Shown one piece after another: positions 23,352 to 28,246 of a stretch of 28,246 bases of DNA. Position numbers and translations under genes: made by a program. Numbering within the stretch: position 1 is the stretch's first letter; every line of letters begins with the position of its first letter. The stretch lies in the NCBI GenBank assembly GCA_029880755.1, contig JAOUNW010000006.1, positions 1 to 28,246 of the forward strand, in the 5' to 3' direction. Below the pieces are notes generated by a model. The model worked only from the letters and a program-made list of their open reading frames with translations. It did no database searches and was not told where the DNA came from. This DNA comes from Gammaproteobacteria bacterium. Lineage in GTDB: Bacteria > Pseudomonadota > Gammaproteobacteria > Acidiferrobacterales > SZUA-150.

Positions 23352-26300
23352 CTATGCCCTATGATAGGTCACATCCACCCTATCCGGTCCAGTGAGCTGC
23401 TTCAGATGATCTAGCACTGATGTCGTAACATTGATCTTCCAGTTATCGTCAAAGGTTAGCACCGCCTCGGCACTGGGATTGCGGTATCGAATGTTAACCC
23501 GACAACTGCCGCTGGATGCGGGCTTCAGGATTTGCTGCAACTCTTTAATAAATCCGTTAGCCATTTGTTCCGCATCGACATTAATCACCAGTCTGGCGGC
23601 AAAAGCGGATTGAGCCCGGTCTATGTCATAGATTTCATCAGCACGCATCTTGAAACCGCCGGTGTAATCATCAACACTTACCTGTCCTCGTATTACCAGA
23701 AGGGTGTCTTTTACCAGTAAGTCTCGATGCTGCTGAAACAAATCCGAGAATACTGCAATTTCGATACGGCCTGTTTTATCGTCAAGGGTAACAAATGCCA
23801 TCCTGTCACCACGACGAGTTTGCATGGTGCGCAAGGCCACGACCAGCCCGGCCACGACAATGGATCCGTTTCCTGTTGGTCTGACATCGGCCAGCACACC
23901 GTCTGTCATTTTTTTCAAGTTATCAGCGAAGCTATCGATAGGATGACCGGTAAGATAAAGACCTAACGTTTCTTTTTCACCGCGCAAACGCTCGTCATCA
24001 CTCCATTTTTCAACTTCAACGAATTCATGTATTTCTTGCGGCTGCTCTACAGAAGAAAACAAATCCACGATCCCTGATTCCTGATTTTTACTTTGCTGCC
24101 CTGCAATCTTAAGCGCAACATCCAGCGTCGCTTTTAATACCGCGCGGTGTGGTCCCAGCTGATCCAACGCACCGGCATTGATCAGAGATTCTAAGGTACG
24201 ACGATTTATTTTCCTGATATCAATGCATTGACAGAAATGAAACAGATCCTTGAATGCATCGTTGGTTTTTCTGGCTTCCAGAATGGATTCAATAGCGGCC
24301 TGCCCTAACCCTTTAATTGCACCTAATCCGTATAGAATCGTTTTGTCATCGATAGGAACGAATTCATAATCGCAGTGATTAATATCCGGTGGGAGAATCT
24401 CAAGACCCATATCCCGGCACTCCGCGATCATTGTCACAACTTTGTCCGTGTTATCCATGTCGGCAGATAATACCGCTGCCATGAATGCAGCCGGATAATG
24501 TGCCTTAAGCCAGGCGGTTTGATAGGCGATCAATGCATACGCGGCAGAGTGAGAGCGATTAAAACCATACCCGGCAAACTTTTCGATTAAATCAAAGATA
24601 TCTGACGCCAACTTGCCATTGACACCTCGTTCTTCTGCGCCTTTGACAAAACCGTCCCGCTGACGCGCCATCTCTTCCGGTTTCTTTTTACCCATAGCGC
24701 GCCGCAACAAGTCGGCGCTGCCGAGAGAATAGCCTGACAACACCTGGGCGATCTGCATGACCTGTTCCTGATACAGGATGACGCCGTAAGTAGGCTTCAA
24801 AATAGGTTCCAGGCTGGCATGGGGATATTTCACCGCCCTGCCATGTTTGCGTGCAATAAAATCATCCACCATGCCCGACTGCAACGGACCTGGCCGAAAT
24901 AAGGCCACTAACGCTACAATTTCTTCAAACTGGTCAGGACGCAGTCGTTTAATCAAATCTTTCATGCCGCGCGATTCCAGCTGGAACAAGGCGGTGGTCT
25001 TGCATGACTTTAACAAGTCATAGGTTTTTGGGTCATCGATAGGGATATGGTCGATATTTAACAGGGCTTCGCCGCTTCGGCTGCGTGCCTGATTAATAAT
25101 TTTGACTGCTTTATCAATAATCGTAAGATTGCGTAGCCCAAGAAAATCGAACTTTACAAGACCAATAGCTTCGAGATCGTCTTTATCCAGTTGCGAAACA
25201 AGTTGTTTGCCACCCTGCTCACAATAAACTGGCATAAAATCAGTTAACGCTGTCGGCGCAATAACAACACCACCGGCATGTTTACCGGCGTTGCGCGCAA
25301 GCCCCTCCAGTGCTCGAGCCGTATCAATCAATTCACGGACATCTTCTTCGTTTTCATATCTCTCTTTTAGTATTGGCTCCTGTTCCAGGGCCTTATCCAG
25401 TGTCATGCCGATTTCGAAGGGCACCAGCTTGGCCAGCTTATCAACAAAACCATAGGGATGATCCAACACCCGGCCTACGTCACGCACAACCGCTTTTGCC
25501 GCCATAGTGCCGTAGGTAATGATTTGCGAAACCTTATCTTTGCCATACCGCTCTGTAACATACTCAATCACGCGATCACGCTTCTCCATACAAAAGTCCA
25601 CATCAAAATCCGGCATGGAAACACGTTCAGGGTTAAGGAATCGCTCGAACAGCAGTTCATATTTAATAGGATCAAGATCAGTAATCCCCAGGGCATACGC
25701 CACGAGCGAGCCCGCGCCAGAGCCTCGTCCGGGTCCTACCGGTACGTCATTTCGTTTCGCCCATTGAATAAAGTCGGCAACGATCAGAAAATAACCGGGA
25801 AACCCCATGCGAATAATAACGTCGAGTTCCTGATCTAATCTTTCAATGTAGGGAGTCCTGTCTGTAATCACCTGATCTTGGGTCAGCGCAGCAAATCTTT
25901 TTTCCAGTCCTTCGATAGACTGCTGCCGCAGTAGCGCATCAATTGTCAGATGCTCTGGCACCGGATAATCCGGTAAATGGTAAACACCGAACTCAATATC
26001 CAGATTACAACGGCGTGCGATTTCTACTGTGTTGGTTAACGCCTCCGGAATATCGCTAAACAGGTCCGCCATTTCTTCCGAAGAACGAAAATATTGCTGG
26101 GTTGTATAGCGCCGCGGGCGTCGGCTATCCGATAAAACTCGACCCTCATGAATACAAACACGTGCCTCGTGATTATCAAAATCTTTCTGTCGCAGAAAAT
26201 GCACATGATTGGTGGCGACAACCGGTAACTTCATGCGCTGCGCCAAGTTAACAGCAGCATGATTGTGATCTTCCTGATGGGGTTGCCCGGTACGCTGCAC

Positions 26301-26799
26301 TTCCAGATAAAAACGTTCGGGGAAAAGCTGCCTGTATTCCTGCGCCAGGTTTGTTGCATGATCGTAATTCTTAGCAACCAATGCCTGCCCCAAATCACCT
26401 TCCTGAGCACCCGACAAGGCGATGAGCCCCTGTGTTTCCCCTTGCAACCAGGTTTTGCTGATACAGGGCCGGCCAGTATGCTGTCCATCGGTATAGGCAC
26501 GGCAGACGGTTGAGGCAACGCACACCCGTTGTGTTCTGGCACAACAGAACCAGTCGAAACGGCTTGTTATGATCGGCTGGGTTTTCCAGCCAGATATCAG
26601 CACCAATAATTGGTTTAATGCCAGCAGAAACCGCAGCCCGGTAAAACTTGACCATGGCAAACAGATTGGCCAGATCCGTCACTGCCACTGCCGGCATGGA
26701 CAAGTCCTGAGCGGTTTTTACCAGCTCTTTAATCCGGACAAGTCCGTCTGCCAGAGAAAATTCGGTATGGACGCGAAGATGAATAAATGGATTTGTCAC
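23352..26799 (-). CDS. dnaE: DNA polymerase III subunit alpha, interrupted by a frameshift
   Basis: DnaE is the replicative polymerase subunit. The gene is split between two frames. The GTG at 26799 opens a frame (PHP domain start NPFIHLRVHTEFSLADGL, IKPIIGAD) that is homologous to about 26503. From about 26507 to the stop at 23352 the homology continues in another frame. Joined, it gives about 1150 residues (E. coli 1160). The catalytic PDFDVDF falls near 400, as in E. coli, and FDFLGLRNL carries the third Asp. Finger, OB-fold and tau-binding regions follow. Because dnaE is normally essential, a consensus error or a second copy is as likely as true loss. Confidence 0.93.
26503..26507 (-). 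other. frameshift point in dnaE at a 5-base unit (GTCTG)
   Basis: Frame 1 reads to LNRL (codon CTG at 26505-26503) and frame 2 resumes as VCRAYTDG (GTC at 26507-26505). The family expects the two stretches joined as LNRLVCRAYTDG (E. coli NLTLLISKAYQRG). Duplicating GTCTG here gives exactly that reading, so loss of one copy of a tandem GTCTG pair is the simplest explanation. This is inference from one sequence. Confidence 0.8.
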
Positions 26800-26812
26800 A
26801 AACCCGATTTGA

Positions 26813-26836
26813 CCTGAAAAGCCACGGCCTGAAAAG
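26813..26836 (-). repeat. 9-bp direct repeat just upstream of dnaE
   Basis: On the minus strand CTTTTCAGG occurs twice (26836-26828 and 26821-26813) with six bases between, a period of 15. It ends 13 bases before the dnaE GTG, so it could lie in the leader or be a regulator site. It may also reflect slippage. No binding protein is suggested by the sequence. Confidence 0.6.
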
Positions 26837-26851
26837 TTCTATTCAAATAAT

Positions 26852-26895
26852 GAGACATGTTATTTAAAATCATAAATAATTACTATTTTATAACA
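26852..26895 (-). promoter_or_regulatory. dnaE: possible dnaE promoter
   Basis: In the AT-rich stretch on the minus strand, TTGTTA is followed after 16 bases by TATGAT, matching the sigma-70 -35 and -10 boxes at 4/6 and 5/6. It would start transcription roughly 60-70 bases before the dnaE GTG. AT-rich DNA yields such matches easily, so confidence is low; limits given are approximate. Confidence 0.3.
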
Positions 26896-26919
26896 ATGGC
26901 TTATTGAATATAGTTAATT

Positions 26920-27090
26920 CTATTTATTATTAAAATTAGCGCGCGGGACACCAATCCGGATAAGTGTGTCTGCCGGTCCGATGGTGTTGGCATCATCGAC
27001 CAGTTTGACCTTATACTGCGCCCCGGCTAAGGCATGATAAACATTCGGATTTTTTGAGTCCTGACCCCGTGGATAGGCTATTTTTTTACT
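26920..27090 (-). pseudogene. coding-like fragment with no start codon
   Basis: A minus-strand frame is open for 56 codons from 27090 to a TAG at 26922-26920, bounded upstream by TAG at 27093-27091. It reads like a real protein C-terminus (NPNVYHALAGAQYKVKLV, then DDANTIGPADTLIRIGVPR). It has no ATG, GTG or TTG in frame and lies in a patch more GC-rich than its flanks. I do not recognise the family. It may be the remnant of a gene that once lay upstream of dnaE and was cut when gspD came to its present position. A chance open frame remains possible. Confidence 0.4.
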
Positions 27091-27175
27091 CTACAACGGT
27101 ATTTTTTCAGAATAAAACGATACAATTAGAAAAAGTATGTTTGGGACCACTAAGCACAAATTAGGGCATGGGATA

Positions 27176-28246
27176 ATGAAGTCGCTGTTACGCACCAGTC
27201 TGCCAGGGATTATTTGGATTCTTATGGGCGCTATGAGCGGTGCCGAGGCCGTGGCGGCGGAACTCCAGCCATTGGAAAATCAGGTGACCCGCCCGGGACC
27301 CAAGCCAGCGCCCAAGGTAACTCCGGCGTCTAAACCGGCAGCACCCACTCCTCCGCCAGCCCCGGCTGCGGCAAAGGAAAGCAAGCCAAGAAAAAACGCC
27401 GATGGCATGTTGTTCAACTTCCAGGATGCGGACGTCCAGGCTGTCATCAAAACCATATCCCAGATCACTGGCAAGAACTTCGTGCTCGACCCTCGAGTGA
27501 AGGGAAAAATCAGCATTATTTCTGCCAAACCGGTATCCAAGACAGCGGCCTACCAGATTTTTCTGTCTGCACTAAAGGCCCAGGGATTTACCACCGCGCT
27601 GGTCAATCGGGATACCTTGAAAATCATCCCGGTGGGCGAAGGCAAACAGAATGCCTCCCTGACCAGCGAGGACTTCTCGCGTGGCGGCGAACAGATGATC
27701 AGCCAGGTGGTGGTTATTCAGCACGGCTCTGCCACAGAACTGGTACCCCTGCTGCGACCCTTGATGGCGCCCACCAGCCAGCTGTCAGCCTATGCCCCGG
27801 CCAATGCCCTCATTATCACTGACTACGCCGACAATCTCGGGCGCCTGCTCAATCTGGTTAACCAGATTGACCAACCCATGAGTACCGATGTCACCATTAT
27901 ACCGTTACATCATGCATCTGCCCTGGATATGGCCGACCTGATCGGCCGCCTGACTGCGCAAACCGGCAGACCCGGTGTACCGGCCGCTGCAGGGGCGGCG
28001 GTCACTGCAGCTGACGGCCGCACCTCCATTGTCCCGGATTTACGCACTAACAGCCTGCTGGTGCGCAGCGACAATCCCGGTCGCGTGGTTCAGATCAAGG
28101 AGTTGGTGGCAAAACTGGATGTACCCGCCAAAACAGACGGTAATACGCGCGTCATTTATTTGCGTAACGCCGACGCCAAGACTCTGGCAGAAATTCTGCG
28201 TGGTTTGCTGGAGGCTAGCACGCGCCAGGCCGCCCGTACGTCGAAA
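27176..28246 (+). CDS. gspD: type II secretion system secretin GspD (N-terminal part)
   Basis: GspD forms the outer-membrane secretin channel of the type II secretion system. The window ends after 357 codons with no stop. A signal peptide (MKSLLR, then a hydrophobic core about 8-22, cleavage near AEA or VAA at 25-28) is followed by a Pro/Ala/Lys-rich linker (about 37-72). Domain N0 spans about 77-152 (LFNFQDADVQAVIKTISQITGKNF), N1 about 172-242 and N2 about 245-325. N3 begins near 330 (RVIYLRNADAKTLAEILRGLL). The pore-forming domain lies beyond the window. I choose the ATG at 27176 because it gives a clean signal peptide; an in-frame ATG at 27137 would add 13 residues. No gspC precedes it. 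The gene looks more GC-rich than the minus-strand genes. Confidence 0.93.
   Translation, partial: MKSLLRTSLPGIIWILMGAMSGAEAVAAELQPLENQVTRPGPKPAPKVTPASKPAAPTPPPAPAAAKESKPRKNADGMLFNFQDADVQAVIKTISQITGKNFVLDPRVKGKISIISAKPVSKTAAYQIFLSALKAQGFTTALVNRDTLKIIPVGEGKQNASLTSEDFSRGGEQMISQVVVIQHGSATELVPLLRPLMAPTSQLSAYAPANALIITDYADNLGRLLNLVNQIDQPMSTDVTIIPLHHASALDMADLIGRLTAQTGRPGVPAAAGAAVTAADGRTSIVPDLRTNSLLVRSDNPGRVVQIKELVAKLDVPAKTDGNTRVIYLRNADAKTLAEILRGLLEASTRQAARTSK

Larger units (their letters stand above)
26800..27175. other. AT-rich divergent gap between dnaE and gspD
   Basis: This 376-base gap holds three things. First, a direct repeat and promoter-like elements lie near the dnaE start (26813-26880). 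Second, there is a very AT-rich stretch from about 26837 to 26938. Third, a more GC-rich segment (26939-27070) carries a coding-like minus-strand fragment. The last 100 bases before gspD include a run of seven T (27081-27087). I see no complete gene or RNA gene in it. Confidence 0.6.

Noticed and set aside
26395..26799. 134-codon ORF as a separate gene before dnaE
   Set aside because: Its first about 99 residues are the DnaE N-terminus (PHP domain); the remaining 35 are out-of-frame translation after the frameshift.
1..28246. CRISPR array, insertion sequence, prophage or integrated element
   Set aside because: No regularly spaced repeats, no transposase or integrase frame, and no attachment-site duplication was seen; the tRNA at the left edge is not followed by an integrase or a repeated 3' end that I can find.

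Overview
The window is a stretch of gammaproteobacterial core chromosome. Gene families and gene order both point there: a Pseudomonas-like block (ygfZ, sdhE-ygfX, nadB, rpoE-rseA-rseB, lepA-lepB-DUF4845-rnc-era-recO-pdxJ-acpS) lies next to the classic dnaE-accA-tilS-pyrG-kdsA-eno-ftsB cluster. I cannot name a genus. I see no transposase, integrase, phage gene or CRISPR array.

Layout. 1-31 is the 3' end of a tRNA, probably tRNA-Asn. 176-748 (+) encodes an unrecognised four-helix membrane protein. 765-7266 is a minus-strand run, in transcription order lepA, lepB, DUF4845, rnc, era, recO, pdxJ, acpS: translation fidelity, protein export, RNA processing, ribosome assembly, repair, and B6 and carrier-protein cofactor synthesis. 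Many of its junctions overlap or nearly touch. 7459-9569 (minus) is the envelope-stress module rpoE-rseA-rseB, with a convincing sigma-E-type promoter in front of rpoE. nadB (9768-11417, +) is divergent from it. 11431-15350 (minus) is sdhC-sdhD-sdhA-sdhB-sdhE-ygfX: succinate dehydrogenase, its FAD-assembly factor and a CptA-like membrane protein. ygfZ (15592-16647, +) is divergent from sdhC. 16682-26799 (minus) is dnaE, accA, tilS, pyrG, kdsA, eno, ftsB, linking replication, fatty-acid, tRNA, nucleotide, LPS, glycolytic and division functions. From 27176 (+) to the window edge is the first part of gspD, the type II secretion secretin.

Points of note. dnaE is broken by a frameshift near 26503-26507, explained most simply by loss of one copy of a 5-bp tandem repeat (real mutation or consensus error). 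KdsA has the Cys of the metal-dependent class rather than the Asn usual in enteric and pseudomonad enzymes. sdhCDAB sits inside the otherwise conserved ygfZ/sdhE-ygfX neighbourhood. mucC and mucD are absent between rseB and lepA. A 56-codon coding-like fragment without a start lies in the AT-rich dnaE-gspD gap.

Several starts are best placed at GTG or TTG or at internal ATG codons (rnc, lepA, nadB, sdhB, sdhA, sdhD, dnaE). I did not find a clearly new multi-gene system; the best unknowns are the membrane protein at 176-748 and the fragment at 26920-27090.
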